Below, one piece after another: positions 52,157 to 63,124 of a stretch of 64,000 nucleotides of DNA (positions are counted from its first letter, which is position 1; each line of letters opens with the position of its first letter). The translations under genes and the position numbers were made by a program. This DNA is from Bifidobacterium breve (GTDB lineage: Bacteria; Actinomycetota; Actinomycetes; Nanopelagicales; Nanopelagicaceae). A model generated the notes under the pieces. That model was not told the DNA's origin. It was given only the letters and a program-made list of their open reading frames with translations, and did not search any database. The stretch covers positions 1-64,000 of the forward strand of contig CAMCYS010000001.1 of the NCBI GenBank assembly GCA_945885625.1, given 5' to 3'.

Positions 52157-52373
52157 ACCCTTCCACGCTCAATTTCGCTACCTGCCAATTGGCCATTGGA
52201 AATACCCTAGGCGGACAGGGTACCTTTACCTTTCCAACCAACGACGTAGTGCGGCGATGATTTCGATCATTTTTGTACATCGTCACCCAAATGTTTCGCC
52301 ATCTAACAATTAACCCAATAGCGAAGGCTCTACCGAGAACTTCTCAAGAGCTACCGCGCTGAAAGGATCCACC

Positions 52374-53687
52374 ATGACCGAGAATCCAGTAACTCCTACC
52401 CAATCCCCTGCAGTTGTATCAGCGGCTTCAGCGCTTATTGGGGACCCGGCTCGTTTCGGTCGCGTGGGCGAAGATGGCACGGTCTATGTGATTACGCCAG
52501 ATGGCGATAAGCCAGTTGGCTCATACCCTGGCAAGAGTAACGAAGAAGCACTGGCTTACTTTGTCCGTAAATTTGAAGCGATTGCATCTGAAGTCGCACT
52601 CTTATCAGCGCGTATAAAGTCAGGAGCAATGGTTCCTGGCGATGCGACTGCTGCCGTAATCAAATTGCGTGAACAAGTTCGTGAGTTAAATGGTGTTGGT
52701 GATCTAGCTGCACTAGCTGTGGCCGTTGAACAACTTTCTCCGCTCATTGAAGATCATCGTGGTGCTTATGAAGCTAAGAAAGCTGCTGAAGAGATTGTGA
52801 AAGCTGAGCGATTGGCGCAAGTATTAATTGAGAAGGAAAAGATTGTTGCTGAAGCTGAATCACTTGCCGAATCAACTAGTTGGAAAGTAACTGGTGATCG
52901 CCTCAAAGCACTTCTTGATGAATGGAAGTCAGCCCCACGTTTAGATAAGAAAACTGATACTGATCTCTGGAAGCGGTTCTCCTCATCTCGGAATAAGTTT
53001 GATAAGCGTCGCCGTACCCACTTCGCATCCCTTGAAGAAGTAACTGCTGTGGTATCCGAAGCCAAAAAGAAACTGGTGGCCGAAGCTGAAAGCCTGGCAA
53101 CTTCGACTGATTGGGTTGCGACAGCTCGTCGCTTTAAATCTTTAATGGATGCTTGGAAAGCTGCTGGTCGCGGAAAGATGAGTGATGACACGAAACTCTG
53201 GGCCCGCTTTAAAGCATCACAAGATACTTTCTTTGCCGCCAAGAATGCCGACCTCGAAAAGCGCGAAGTCACCATGAGTGCAAACCTCGAAAAGCGTAAT
53301 GCACTGATTAGTGAGATCGAGAAGTTGCTTCCAATTACCGATTTAGCCGAGCAGAAAAAAGTGCTTCGCGAATTGCAGAACCAATGGAGCAAGATCGGCA
53401 TGACTGCTCGTGATAAGCGTGCCGCCCTTGATGCCCGTTTGGAAGTTGTTGAAGCGGCCTATAAAGAGGCCGAAGCCACGATTTGGCGCAAATCTGATCC
53501 AGCTGCCAAAGCACGTGCAGCCGATGTAGTTCGTCAGCTGTCCGAGGCAATCGCCAATTACGAAAAAGTTGCTGCTAAGGCAACTGCGGCCGGCAATTTG
53601 AAGAAGGCACAAGAGGCTACTGACTCAGCAGTTGCTCGTAGAGTTTGGCTGGCTGAAGCTGAAAAAAATCTGGCAGAATTTAGCTAA
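52374..53687 (+). CDS. DUF349 domain-containing protein
   Basis: Repeats of AESLAxSTxWxxTxxRxKxLxDxWKxA...LWxRFxxSxxxF typical of DUF349; AAAGGATCC upstream of ATG. Confidence 0.92.
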   Translation: MTENPVTPTQSPAVVSAASALIGDPARFGRVGEDGTVYVITPDGDKPVGSYPGKSNEEALAYFVRKFEAIASEVALLSARIKSGAMVPGDATAAVIKLREQVRELNGVGDLAALAVAVEQLSPLIEDHRGAYEAKKAAEEIVKAERLAQVLIEKEKIVAEAESLAESTSWKVTGDRLKALLDEWKSAPRLDKKTDTDLWKRFSSSRNKFDKRRRTHFASLEEVTAVVSEAKKKLVAEAESLATSTDWVATARRFKSLMDAWKAAGRGKMSDDTKLWARFKASQDTFFAAKNADLEKREVTMSANLEKRNALISEIEKLLPITDLAEQKKVLRELQNQWSKIGMTARDKRAALDARLEVVEAAYKEAEATIWRKSDPAAKARAADVVRQLSEAIANYEKVAAKATAAGNLKKAQEATDSAVARRVWLAEAEKNLAEFS

Positions 53688-53697
53688 ACCAAACCAC

Positions 53698-55860
53698 CTA
53701 ATTATTAAAGGTGCGATACACGTCGTAAACACCTTCAATATTTCGTACCGCACTGAGTACGGCGTCTAGATGCGTAGCATCAGCCATTTCGAAGGTGAAT
53801 CTAGAAATTGCAGTGCGATCTCTTGACGTTGTAACTGATGCGCTCAAAATATTCACGTGCTGCTCTGATAATGTGCGAGTGACATCTGCAAGTAGTCTGG
53901 CTCGATCAAGCGCCTCGACTTGGATATTAACTAGAAATACACTCGCTGCTCCAGCTAACCATTTAACCCCGACAACACGTTCGCTCTGATGTGTCTTAAG
54001 GTCGCCAGCATTGATGCAATCGCCACGGTGAACTGAAACTCCATTGCCTTTAGTTATAAAGCCCATAATCACATCGCCCGGAACGGGTGTACAACAACGC
54101 GCCAGCTTGACATAAACATCGCCAATTCCAGCAACTTCGATCGAACTACTTGAACGTCTGGTGGTTTGAACTCCGGTTGGAAAGGTTGGAACAGTAGCTT
54201 CGGGGTGTGAATCTTCCTCCCCCATTGAAGCGATCAATTTCTCGATAATCGATGCTGATGAGACATGTCCATCTCCAACGGCGCTGTATAAAGCAGAGAT
54301 ATCGGGGTAATGCAGTTCGTGAGAGAGCTCTAACAATGCGTGCCCGGCAAAAATCTTCTGTAGCGGTAAGCCAGCCTTGCGCATCTGACGAGCAATTGAT
54401 TCTCGACCAGCTTCAATCGCTTCCTCGCGACGTTCTTTGCTGAACCACGCTTTGATCTTCGAGCGAGCCCGTGGACTCTTTACAAAATTCAGCCAATCAC
54501 GACTTGGTGCAGCATGTTCACCCTTATTGATAACCACTTCGACAACATCACCATTGTTCAACTTTGACTCCAGTGGAACCAGACGGCCATTCACTTTTGC
54601 GCCAGCGCAACGATTGCCCACATCGGTATGCACCGAGTAGGCGAAGTCCACGGGCGTTGATCCACCCGGAAGCGCGATGACACTTCCTTTAGGTGTGAAG
54701 ACGAAAACTTCTGGTGAGCCCAAATCAAAACGTAGTGAATCTAAAAACTCAGATGGATCTTCAGTCTCCTTCTGCCATTCGTGTAATTGACGTAACCAGA
54801 GCATCTCAGGTGACGAGGAGTTGGCTTCGCTACCTTGCTTATATTTCCAATGCGCAGCGATACCGAACTCAGCACGCGAATGCATGTCGTAGGTACGGAT
54901 CTGAATCTCAATTGCTTTACCGCTCGGACCAATCACAGTGGTATGAAGTGATTGATAAAGGTTGAACTTTGGCATCGCAATGTAATCCTTGAACCGACCA
55001 GGCACTGGTGACCAACGAGCGTGGATCGCGCCAAGAACTGCATAGCAATCACGGACATCTTCGACTAATACCCGAATGCCAACTAGATCGTAAATGTCAT
55101 TGAAGTCGCGACCACGGACCACCATTTTTTGATAGACACTATAAAAGTGTTTCTGTCGCCCGGTAACTGTGCACTTAACGCCATCGACTAGAAGATCTGA
55201 TTTTACAGCTTCTATAACTTCATTAGTTAAGGTGACTCGGGCTGGATTTCGCTCAGCTACTAGCCGCGAAATCTCTAAAAACTTCTTCGGTTCAAGTACC
55301 TCGAAGCTCAAATCTTCTAGCTCCCACTTAATAGCGTTCATGCCTAATCTGTGCGCAAGGGGGGCGTAGATATCGAGAGTCTCGCGCGCTTTTCGCTCGG
55401 CGGATTCGGGTGAAACAAACTTCCAGGTACGGGCATTGTGAAGCCGGTCAGCCAACTTGATTAATAGGACTCGAATATCTCGAGACATCGCAACAATCAT
55501 TTTTCGAACTGTTTCAGCTTCTGCGGTCGGCCCGTAAGTTAACTTATCTAGCTTTGTGACACCATCAACCAGAAGTGCAATCTCTTCGCCAAAGTCTTTA
55601 CGCAATTGGGTCAATGAATAACTTGTATCTTCAACTGTGTCATGTAGCAACGCGGCAATTACAACTGCTTCGTTTAAACCAAATTCGGCCAAGATTGCAG
55701 CAACCGCTACCGGATGAGTTATGTAATCTTCACCGGATTTACGAAGTTGACCATGATGTGCCTCTTTAGCTACCAAGAACGCGCGCTGTAGATTCTCTAA
55801 TTTATCGCTCGGATGATGCTCGGTTAAAGCACTAACCACCGGCGCTAACAGAGTGTCCAT
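53698..55860 (-). CDS. rel: Bifunctional (p)ppGpp synthetase/hydrolase RelA/SpoT
   Basis: VIAALLHDTVEDTSYSL (HDxxED), synthetase YQSLHTTVIGPSGKAIEIQIRT, TGS and C-terminal ACT domains. Confidence 0.97.
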   Translation of the reverse strand: MDTLLAPVVSALTEHHPSDKLENLQRAFLVAKEAHHGQLRKSGEDYITHPVAVAAILAEFGLNEAVVIAALLHDTVEDTSYSLTQLRKDFGEEIALLVDGVTKLDKLTYGPTAEAETVRKMIVAMSRDIRVLLIKLADRLHNARTWKFVSPESAERKARETLDIYAPLAHRLGMNAIKWELEDLSFEVLEPKKFLEISRLVAERNPARVTLTNEVIEAVKSDLLVDGVKCTVTGRQKHFYSVYQKMVVRGRDFNDIYDLVGIRVLVEDVRDCYAVLGAIHARWSPVPGRFKDYIAMPKFNLYQSLHTTVIGPSGKAIEIQIRTYDMHSRAEFGIAAHWKYKQGSEANSSSPEMLWLRQLHEWQKETEDPSEFLDSLRFDLGSPEVFVFTPKGSVIALPGGSTPVDFAYSVHTDVGNRCAGAKVNGRLVPLESKLNNGDVVEVVINKGEHAAPSRDWLNFVKSPRARSKIKAWFSKERREEAIEAGRESIARQMRKAGLPLQKIFAGHALLELSHELHYPDISALYSAVGDGHVSSASIIEKLIASMGEEDSHPEATVPTFPTGVQTTRRSSSSIEVAGIGDVYVKLARCCTPVPGDVIMGFITKGNGVSVHRGDCINAGDLKTHQSERVVGVKWLAGAASVFLVNIQVEALDRARLLADVTRTLSEQHVNILSASVTTSRDRTAISRFTFEMADATHLDAVLSAVRNIEGVYDVYRTFNN

Positions 55861-55909
55861 GGCTGGATTCTAGTTAACAACACGGTGGTTAGTTACTTGA
55901 GGCTATCGT

Positions 55910-56968
55910 TTACTTCTTTTTAACTTTACGTTTTGGTTGATTACGAGGCCCGCGCTTCTGACTTTCTTGCGAACCTACTTCAGTCGCAACTACTGGTGTT
56001 GACGCTCCACTGCGTGCGTTAACTCGCTTAGTGAGGGCGATCATCGCAGGTTCACGCTCGCGAAGAGCAGTGAGAACTTGTGGTGCAATGAATAGTGATG
56101 AATAAGTACCGATTGCTAGGCCAATGAAGAGAGCTAGCGAGAGGTCTTTCAAAGTACCAGCACCAAGTAGTCCGGCCCCGACGAAGAGGATTGACCCTAC
56201 TGGCAGCAAGGCAATGATTGTGGTGTTCAATGATCGAACAATTGTCTGATTGACAGCCAAGTTTGTTGCCTGCGAGAAAGTTGACTTTCCAGTCGTCGTA
56301 ATGCTCCGCGTATTCTCTCGAACTTTATCAAAGACAATAACTGTGTCATAGAGGGAGTAACCTAAAATGGTTAGGAATCCAATGACCGTCGCAGGCGTTA
56401 CATCGAAGCCAACCAGTGCGTAAATACCAACGGTGATGACCACATCGTGAATAACGGCAACAATTGCTGCAATCGCCATCTTAGGTTCAAATGCCATGGC
56501 CAAATAGAGCATCACCGCGAACAAGAACCCGAATAGTCCATAGAGCGCCTTCTTGGTGATCTCTTCACCCCAAGATGGTCCGATGATTTGAGTATCGATA
56601 CTCTCGGCGCTAATGGCAAATTTGGCTGCTAATGAATCCTGAACTGCATTTGACTGCGTAGTAGAAAGAGAGCCAGTTTGGATTCGAATCTTGTCATTGC
56701 CGACGCTTTGTACGATCACTTCGGAGGATACGCCGGCAGATTCAACTGCCGATCGAGCTTCTTCAACAGTGGCGCTAGCTTTAGTAATCGTGTAACTAGA
56801 GCCACCCTTGAACTCAATACCCAAGTTCAAGCCCTGGATAACAATTGTGCCGATAGAGATCACTAAGAGAAGAGTTGATAGCGTGTACCAACGTTTGCGC
56901 GAGGCGATGAAATCAAATGAAGTCTCACCACTGTAAAGACGCGCACCAAGCGTTGTTCCATGTGCCAT
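55910..56968 (-). CDS. secF: Protein translocase subunit SecF
   Basis: GLNLGIEFKGGSSYTI, ATVIGFLTILGYSLYDTVIVFDKVREN. Confidence 0.96.
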   Translation of the reverse strand: MAHGTTLGARLYSGETSFDFIASRKRWYTLSTLLLVISIGTIVIQGLNLGIEFKGGSSYTITKASATVEEARSAVESAGVSSEVIVQSVGNDKIRIQTGSLSTTQSNAVQDSLAAKFAISAESIDTQIIGPSWGEEITKKALYGLFGFLFAVMLYLAMAFEPKMAIAAIVAVIHDVVITVGIYALVGFDVTPATVIGFLTILGYSLYDTVIVFDKVRENTRSITTTGKSTFSQATNLAVNQTIVRSLNTTIIALLPVGSILFVGAGLLGAGTLKDLSLALFIGLAIGTYSSLFIAPQVLTALREREPAMIALTKRVNARSGASTPVVATEVGSQESQKRGPRNQPKRKVKKK

Positions 56969-56971
56969 TCT

Positions 56972-58513
56972 TTATGCCCCCAAGCCTGTCGTTGATACTT
57001 GAACATTTTGAACCTCTTCAATGCCCGAACTCTTCTTGGATAATCCAGATAACGGATGTCCATTGGCAAAGAATTTGAACTTAGAAAGAATTGTCATCAT
57101 TGGCTTAGTAAAGGCGAAGATCACCAACAGATCTATCAACGTAGTTAAACCAAGCGTGAACGCAAATCCACGAACTCCGCCTACTGCTATGAAGTAGAGC
57201 AGTACCGCGGCTATTAGCGACACAAAGTCAGCTACTAGGATTGTTCGGCGAGCCCTTAACCAACCTGATTCAACGGATGTCCGAAGCGACTTGCCTTCAC
57301 GTAATTCGTCTCGAATACGTTCGAAATAGACGATGAACGAGTCGGCCGTGATACCAATTGCCACAATAATTCCGGCGATACCGGCCAAGGTGAGAGTAAA
57401 TCCGATCCATTCTCCCAAAAGTAAAATTAGCAGGTAGATAAAGCCAGCAGCGATGGTGAGAGAACCAACTGTGACAAAACCAAGCCCACGGTAGTAAAGA
57501 ACTGAGAAAAGAAGTACCAGACCTAGACCAAGACCTCCTGCTAGTAGGCCGGCAGCAAGTTGATCAGAGCCAAGGGTTGGTGAAACTTGCTGCACTTCGC
57601 CGCGATCAAAGGCAAGTGGCAATGAACCGTACTTTAGAACATTTGCTAAGTCTTGAGCCTCTAACTGTGTGAAGTTGCCAGTGATCTGCGCACTGCCGCC
57701 ACGGATAGCTTCATTAATTCTTGGTGCTGATACGACTAGACCATCAAGAACAATCGCAACTTGGTTCTGAGGCGCCGTTAAAGAAACTACCCGAGCTGTT
57801 TGATCACCAAAGGCCTTTGTTCCTTCACCATTAAAGGTTAAAGATACAAACCAGTTTCCGCCCGTTGTGGTATCAACGCCAGCAGTTGCCTTAGAAACCT
57901 GCCGACCTAGAACTTCAGCACCGGCCAAAATGTACTTTGCGCCACCATCTGTCGAGCAAGCAATAATTACATCAGTTGCGACATCAGTACCAGTTCCTTG
58001 GCGGTTTTCTGGAAGCGTGCAATCAAGAGCTGCGTAACGCGCGTTTAAATCTGCACTGATTCCAGCGGGTGGCGTTGCAGCTGCATCAGTTGCTGTTGAC
58101 TGCACTCCTGAGCTCTCGGCGAGTACTTGACGGAAGCGGAGTTCAGCTGTTTGACCAACTAATTCGATAACCCGACGACCGCTTTCACCAGGGACTGAAA
58201 TAACTATCTGGCGATTAGTGCCGGTACCTTGCGAGGCAACCTCACTTTCGGCAACACCAAGTGAATTAACACGTTGTCTAATGATTGACACAGCTTGATC
58301 AATTGCCTCAGAAGTAACTTTGCCGGTCTCGCCTGCACCAATTCGTGGTTGCAGAGTAACGCTGGTTCCACCACGCAGGTCTAGGCCTAACCGAACCGAC
58401 GTTGCGCCTTGAATAAAGACAGCGGCAGTCAATAGGGCAAAGGCGCCAGCCAAGATCGCTAATGTGCGACCTGGTCGACTAGAGGTTTTTACAGGTTTTG
58501 TAGGTGTTGACAT
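56972..58513 (-). CDS. secD: Protein translocase subunit SecD
   Basis: VRLGLDLRGGTSVTLQPR, LTLAGIAGIIVAIGITADSFIVYFERIRDELREGKS. Confidence 0.96.
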   Translation of the reverse strand: MSTPTKPVKTSSRPGRTLAILAGAFALLTAAVFIQGATSVRLGLDLRGGTSVTLQPRIGAGETGKVTSEAIDQAVSIIRQRVNSLGVAESEVASQGTGTNRQIVISVPGESGRRVIELVGQTAELRFRQVLAESSGVQSTATDAAATPPAGISADLNARYAALDCTLPENRQGTGTDVATDVIIACSTDGGAKYILAGAEVLGRQVSKATAGVDTTTGGNWFVSLTFNGEGTKAFGDQTARVVSLTAPQNQVAIVLDGLVVSAPRINEAIRGGSAQITGNFTQLEAQDLANVLKYGSLPLAFDRGEVQQVSPTLGSDQLAAGLLAGGLGLGLVLLFSVLYYRGLGFVTVGSLTIAAGFIYLLILLLGEWIGFTLTLAGIAGIIVAIGITADSFIVYFERIRDELREGKSLRTSVESGWLRARRTILVADFVSLIAAVLLYFIAVGGVRGFAFTLGLTTLIDLLVIFAFTKPMMTILSKFKFFANGHPLSGLSKKSSGIEEVQNVQVSTTGLGA

Positions 58514-58524
58514 AAGAGGTGAGT

Positions 58525-59571
58525 CTAGGCGTCATTTAGCGGTGTGTCGAAAAGCGAAGCAGCAGCTGCAGGCGGGACTTTGCCCAAATGCGACCAGCCT
58601 AAAGCGGTGGCCACTCGACCGCGCGGGGTGCGGGCCATAAATCCATTTCGAACCAGAAATGGCTCCGCTACCGACTCGACTGTTTCAGTTTCCTCGCCTA
58701 CGGCAATGGCGAGCGTCGAAAGGCCTACTGGTCCCCCGCCAAACCTTTCGATCAAGGCCGTAAGAACAGACCGGTCGAGTCGGTCAAGGCCGGCGGCATC
58801 GACTTCATACATTTCAAGGGCATCATTTGCGTGATCGAGTGAGAGTTTTTTGGAACCTTTCACTTGGGCATAATCGCGAACTCTTCGAAGTAACCGATTA
58901 GCTATCCGCGGAGTTCCACGCGAGCGACTAGCAATTTGCTCGATGGCTTTGGCTTCAATCACTAAACCAAGTAGCGCTGCCGATCTGGAAATAACTAAGG
59001 CAAGTTCGGACTCAGCATAGAAATCTAACTGCGCAGTAAATCCAAATCGATCGCGTAAGGGGCTCGGCAATAACCCAGCCCGAGTTGTTGCGCCAACTAG
59101 GGTAAATCTGGGCAACTCTAATGGAATCGCAGTAGCGCCAGGACCTTTACCAACAACAACATCTACTCGAAAATCTTCCATTGCTAAATAGAGAAGTTCT
59201 TCAGCCGGTCGCGGCAAACGATGAATCTCGTCAATGAAAAGAATTTCGCCTTCGACTAAGGAAGAAAGAATTGAGGCTAGATCGCCGGCGTGAGTAATCG
59301 CCGGCCCAGATGAAATGCGGATTGGTGCCTGCATCTCGGCAGCAAGGATAAGCGCCAAGGTTGTTTTACCAAGACCTGGTGGACCACTTAGTAAAATGTG
59401 ATCCGCACTTGTTCCGCGATGTTTGGCCGCAGTTAACAGAACATCAATTTGTTGACGTACACGCTCTTGTCCAATAAATTCTTGTAAATCCTTCGGCCGC
59501 AGTGCGCCTTCGGCCGCAGATTCATCTAACGCTGCAACAGGTGAAATTAAACGATCTTCGTTCTCCATCAT
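58525..59571 (-). CDS. ruvB: Holliday junction helicase RuvB
   Basis: [46 protein letters not shown]. Confidence 0.98.
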   Translation of the reverse strand: MMENEDRLISPVAALDESAAEGALRPKDLQEFIGQERVRQQIDVLLTAAKHRGTSADHILLSGPPGLGKTTLALILAAEMQAPIRISSGPAITHAGDLASILSSLVEGEILFIDEIHRLPRPAEELLYLAMEDFRVDVVVGKGPGATAIPLELPRFTLVGATTRAGLLPSPLRDRFGFTAQLDFYAESELALVISRSAALLGLVIEAKAIEQIASRSRGTPRIANRLLRRVRDYAQVKGSKKLSLDHANDALEMYEVDAAGLDRLDRSVLTALIERFGGGPVGLSTLAIAVGEETETVESVAEPFLVRNGFMARTPRGRVATALGWSHLGKVPPAAAASLFDTPLNDA

Positions 59572-60176
59572 TTACGACCGCCACTTTGTAGTGCCCTTTT
59601 TAAGAGCTCGCTCATCTCGAGCTCACCTGGCTCAATACCTTCGCCCTGAAGTTCGTTTATCACCGTCGTGATAGCTCGATCAGAATCTTTTGGCGCAAAA
59701 CCTAGCGAAATCAGAGCATTAGTTAGTTGTTCACGCCAAATTGGTTGGTGGCTTGAAACTCGCGCCCCGTCGGATAGGTCAGATAACTTACCCTTTAACT
59801 CAAGAATCAAGCGTTGTGCCCCCTTACGGCCAATGCCTGGAACGCGTTCAATGGCAGCAATATTCTCGCTCGCAATTGCCGTCGCTAATTCTTCTGGCGA
59901 TAACGAACCCAGAATAGCCAACGCCACCTTAGGGCCGATACCACTTACGGTTTGAACTTGTTCAAATAATTGTTTTGATTCGGCGGTGAGAAAGCCGTAG
60001 AGAGTTAAGGAATCTTCTCGAACCACTAGAGAAGTATGAAAAGTTACTACGGTGCCCAAATTTAAATGCGCAGCTGAATTTTGAGTTAGATTTACCGAGA
60101 GACCAACGCCCCCGACTTCAACGACAGCACGATCTAACGAGATAGTTTTGATTTCACCGGTAAGCGTGGCAATCAT
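59568..60176 (-). CDS. ruvA: Holliday junction binding protein RuvA
   Basis: [52 protein letters not shown]. Confidence 0.97.
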   Translation of the reverse strand: MIATLTGEIKTISLDRAVVEVGGVGLSVNLTQNSAAHLNLGTVVTFHTSLVVREDSLTLYGFLTAESKQLFEQVQTVSGIGPKVALAILGSLSPEELATAIASENIAAIERVPGIGRKGAQRLILELKGKLSDLSDGARVSSHQPIWREQLTNALISLGFAPKDSDRAITTVINELQGEGIEPGELEMSELLKRALQSGGRK

Positions 60177-60727
60177 TTCTTGATAGATCCCGTCTTCTTC
60201 AACAGTGCTAGGCGTTTCTTCTCTTTAGCTAAAGCATCTGCAATTTTGGTATTTCCACTACCGCGCCAAATATGACAGATCGCTAACGCTAAAGCGTCAG
60301 CACTATCAGCTGGCTTAGGAGCTTCATCTAGTTTCAAGATATTAAGCACCATCTTACCTACCTGGGCTTTGTTAGCTCGGCCCGAGCCAGTCACTGCCGC
60401 TTTCACTTCACTTGGCGTATGCATTACTACTTTTATCTGGTTGCGCGCCGCCAAAAGAAGTGCGATACCGGCAGCTTGAGCCGTGCCCATAACGGTACGT
60501 AGGTTATGTTGTGAAAAAACCCGCTCAATTGCGATTACATCTGGCTTGAACTCGGTAATCCAAAGTTGAATTTCACGTTCGAGTTGCAATAGTCGAGATT
60601 CAGTCGGATCTTCCGATGAAGTCAAAATTACCCCGACCGAGACCATTTGAAGTGGAGTTCCAATAGACCCATCTACGACGCCGATTCCGCAGCGCGTCAG
60701 ACCAGGATCAATACCTAGAACTCTCAT
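60173..60727 (-). CDS. ruvC: Holliday junction endonuclease RuvC
   Basis: [60 protein letters not shown]. Confidence 0.97.
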   Translation of the reverse strand: MRVLGIDPGLTRCGIGVVDGSIGTPLQMVSVGVILTSSEDPTESRLLQLEREIQLWITEFKPDVIAIERVFSQHNLRTVMGTAQAAGIALLLAARNQIKVVMHTPSEVKAAVTGSGRANKAQVGKMVLNILKLDEAPKPADSADALALAICHIWRGSGNTKIADALAKEKKRLALLKKTGSIKK

Positions 60728-60757
60728 TTGCTAAGCCTAGATAGGGGTGGAAGATAG

Positions 60758-61510
60758 TTAAGCGAGGCTCGCCATTACTTCATCAGAAACATCGAAGTTA
60801 CTAAAGACGTTCTGTACATCATCTAATTCTTCGATGGCATCAATTAACTCAAAAACTTTAGTGGCACCTTCGGCATCTAGCGGAATTGTCATTGATGGCA
60901 AGAAGGAGGAATCAGCTGATTCATAGTCAATGCCTGCTCCTTGTAGCGCAGTTCGCACGGCAACTAGATCGCTGGCTTCGCAGACTACCTCAAAAGATTC
61001 GCCTAAGTCATTTACTTCTTCGGCTCCGGCCTCAAGAACTGCTTCGAGTATCGAATCTTCTGTGAGTCCGCCAATCTTATTGACAATAATTACACCCTTG
61101 CGATTAAACAAATAGGAAACTGACCCAGGATCAGCCATACTGCCTCCGTTACGAGTGACTGCAACACGAACTTCAGAAGCTGCGCGGTTACGATTATCAG
61201 ATAAACATTCGATCATAATCGCAACACCATTAGGGCCATAACCTTCATACATAATTGTTTGCCAATCAGCGCCACCTGATTCAAGACCTGCTCCGCGTTT
61301 TACGGCGCGTTCAATATTATCTGCCGGCATTGAATTCTTCTTGGCCTTAGCGATCGCGTCAAACAAAGTTGGATTGCCATCAACATCAGGGCCGCCATTA
61401 CGTGAGGCGACTTCGATAGCTTTGATCAACTTTGCAAAATTTTTCGCGCGGCGGCTATCAATGATTGCCTTCTTATGCTTTGTCGTTGCCCATTTGGAAT
61501 GGCCGGACAT
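60758..61510 (-). CDS. YebC/PmpR family protein
   Basis: [55 protein letters not shown]. Confidence 0.97.
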   Translation of the reverse strand: MSGHSKWATTKHKKAIIDSRRAKNFAKLIKAIEVASRNGGPDVDGNPTLFDAIAKAKKNSMPADNIERAVKRGAGLESGGADWQTIMYEGYGPNGVAIMIECLSDNRNRAASEVRVAVTRNGGSMADPGSVSYLFNRKGVIIVNKIGGLTEDSILEAVLEAGAEEVNDLGESFEVVCEASDLVAVRTALQGAGIDYESADSSFLPSMTIPLDAEGATKVFELIDAIEELDDVQNVFSNFDVSDEVMASLA

Positions 61511-61559
61511 GATCTACCCCCTAGAAATTTCACCGCACCTACCGATGAAAGTTATGAAC

Positions 61560-62159
61560 CTACTTTACCGCAGCTCTTTCCAAAGCTGGACGCGCTACCG
61601 ACTCAATAAAGAAACGATGAATTCGATTATCCCCCGTTAACTCGGGATGAAAGCTGGTAGCTAACAGCTCACCTTTTCGAACCGCTACTGCGTGTTCATA
61701 AGTGGCCAATACTTCAACTGTTGCACCAACTGACTCGACCCATGGTGCGCGGATGAAAACTGCTCTTACTGGCGGATTTGTAATGCCGGCAAATTCTAAG
61801 TCGGTTTCAAAGGAATCAACTTGACGTCCGAAAGCATTGCGCCGAACTGTAATGTCGAGACCACCAAATGTTTCTTGGCCAACAGCTGCATCCAAAACGC
61901 GATCTGCCAGCAAGATCATGCCCGCGCATGAGCCATAAACTGGCATACCACTAGCAATCCGTGCTTTTAGTGGCTCGAAGATATCGAAACTACGCGCTAG
62001 ATTAGCAATGGCCGTTGATTCACCACCAGGTAGAACTAAGGCATCTACTGCGGCCAATTCACTTGGTCTGCGGACGGTGCTGGCAAGAACACCACACTCT
62101 TCGAGCGCTAATAGGTGTTCGCGGAAATCGCCTTGTAGCGCTAGAACACCGACACGCAT
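61560..62159 (-). CDS. pdxT: Pyridoxal 5'-phosphate synthase glutaminase subunit
   Basis: [58 protein letters not shown]. Confidence 0.97.
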   Translation of the reverse strand: MRVGVLALQGDFREHLLALEECGVLASTVRRPSELAAVDALVLPGGESTAIANLARSFDIFEPLKARIASGMPVYGSCAGMILLADRVLDAAVGQETFGGLDITVRRNAFGRQVDSFETDLEFAGITNPPVRAVFIRAPWVESVGATVEVLATYEHAVAVRKGELLATSFHPELTGDNRIHRFFIESVARPALERAAVK

Positions 62160-62176
62160 TTTTACAGAACCTTAAA

Positions 62177-63064
62177 TTACCAACCGCGTTCAGCTAAGCG
62201 ATGTGCAACTGGAAGATCGGCAACATTAATGCCAACCATTGCTTCACCTAAGCCACGCGAAACATCTGCCAATACTTTTGGATCATCATAGAAAGTTGTA
62301 GCTTTAACGCAAGCTGCAGCACGTGAAGCTGGATCGCCTGATTTGAAAATTCCAGAACCGATGAATACGCCATCGGCACCCATCTGCATCATTAACGCAG
62401 CATCGGCTGGGGTTGCAATTCCACCAGCAGTGAAAAGGACTACTGGCAACTTTCCCGTTTGTGCAACTTCCTTAACTAAGTCGTAAGGAGCCTGCATGTT
62501 CTTAGCCGCTACGTAAAGCTCGTCTTCGCGAAGGGCCGACAGACGTCGAATGTCGCCACCAATCGAACGCATATGGGTCATAGCGTTTGAAACATCCCCC
62601 GTACCAGCCTCGCCCTTAGAGCGAATCATGGCGGCGCCTTCATTAATGCGACGAAGTGCTTCGCCTAAGTTGGTAGCACCACAGACAAAAGGAATAGTGA
62701 AATTCCATTTATCAATATGGTTTTCCATATCTGTCGGAGTTAGAACTTCAGATTCATCAATATAGTCAACGCCTAAGCTCTGCAGGATTTGCGCCTCAAC
62801 AAAATGACCGATGCGCGCCTTTGCCATCACTGGAATTGATACAGCAGCCTTGATTTTTTCAATCATGTCAGGATCGGACATCCGAGCAACGCCACCTTGG
62901 GCACGAATATCTGCAGGTACTCGCTCAAGTGCCATAACTGCAACAGCTCCTGCTGCTTCAGCAATCTTGGCTTGCTCGACATTGACGACGTCCATAATGA
63001 CGCCACCTTTTAGCATTTCTGCCATGCCGCGCTTTACTCGTGCTGTTCCTACATTCTGGCTCAT
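62177..63064 (-). CDS. pdxS: Pyridoxal 5'-phosphate synthase lyase subunit
   Basis: [49 protein letters not shown]. Confidence 0.98.
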   Translation of the reverse strand: MSQNVGTARVKRGMAEMLKGGVIMDVVNVEQAKIAEAAGAVAVMALERVPADIRAQGGVARMSDPDMIEKIKAAVSIPVMAKARIGHFVEAQILQSLGVDYIDESEVLTPTDMENHIDKWNFTIPFVCGATNLGEALRRINEGAAMIRSKGEAGTGDVSNAMTHMRSIGGDIRRLSALREDELYVAAKNMQAPYDLVKEVAQTGKLPVVLFTAGGIATPADAALMMQMGADGVFIGSGIFKSGDPASRAAACVKATTFYDDPKVLADVSRGLGEAMVGINVADLPVAHRLAERGW

Positions 63065-63124
63065 GCCGATGCTCCTAGTTTTATTCTCTTGGCGAGTAGT
63101 TAGCTCGCGGTCAGGACTCTAACT

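Noticed and set aside
52766-53401. 211-aa minus-strand ORF inside the DUF349 gene
   Set aside because: Antisense to repetitive Lys/Glu/Ala codons; the Ser/Phe/Arg-rich product looks like a shadow translation.
63065-63124. Partial inverted repeat AGTTAG...CTAACT upstream of pdxS
   Set aside because: Short stem, long loop and no T-tract; not enough to call a terminator or operator.
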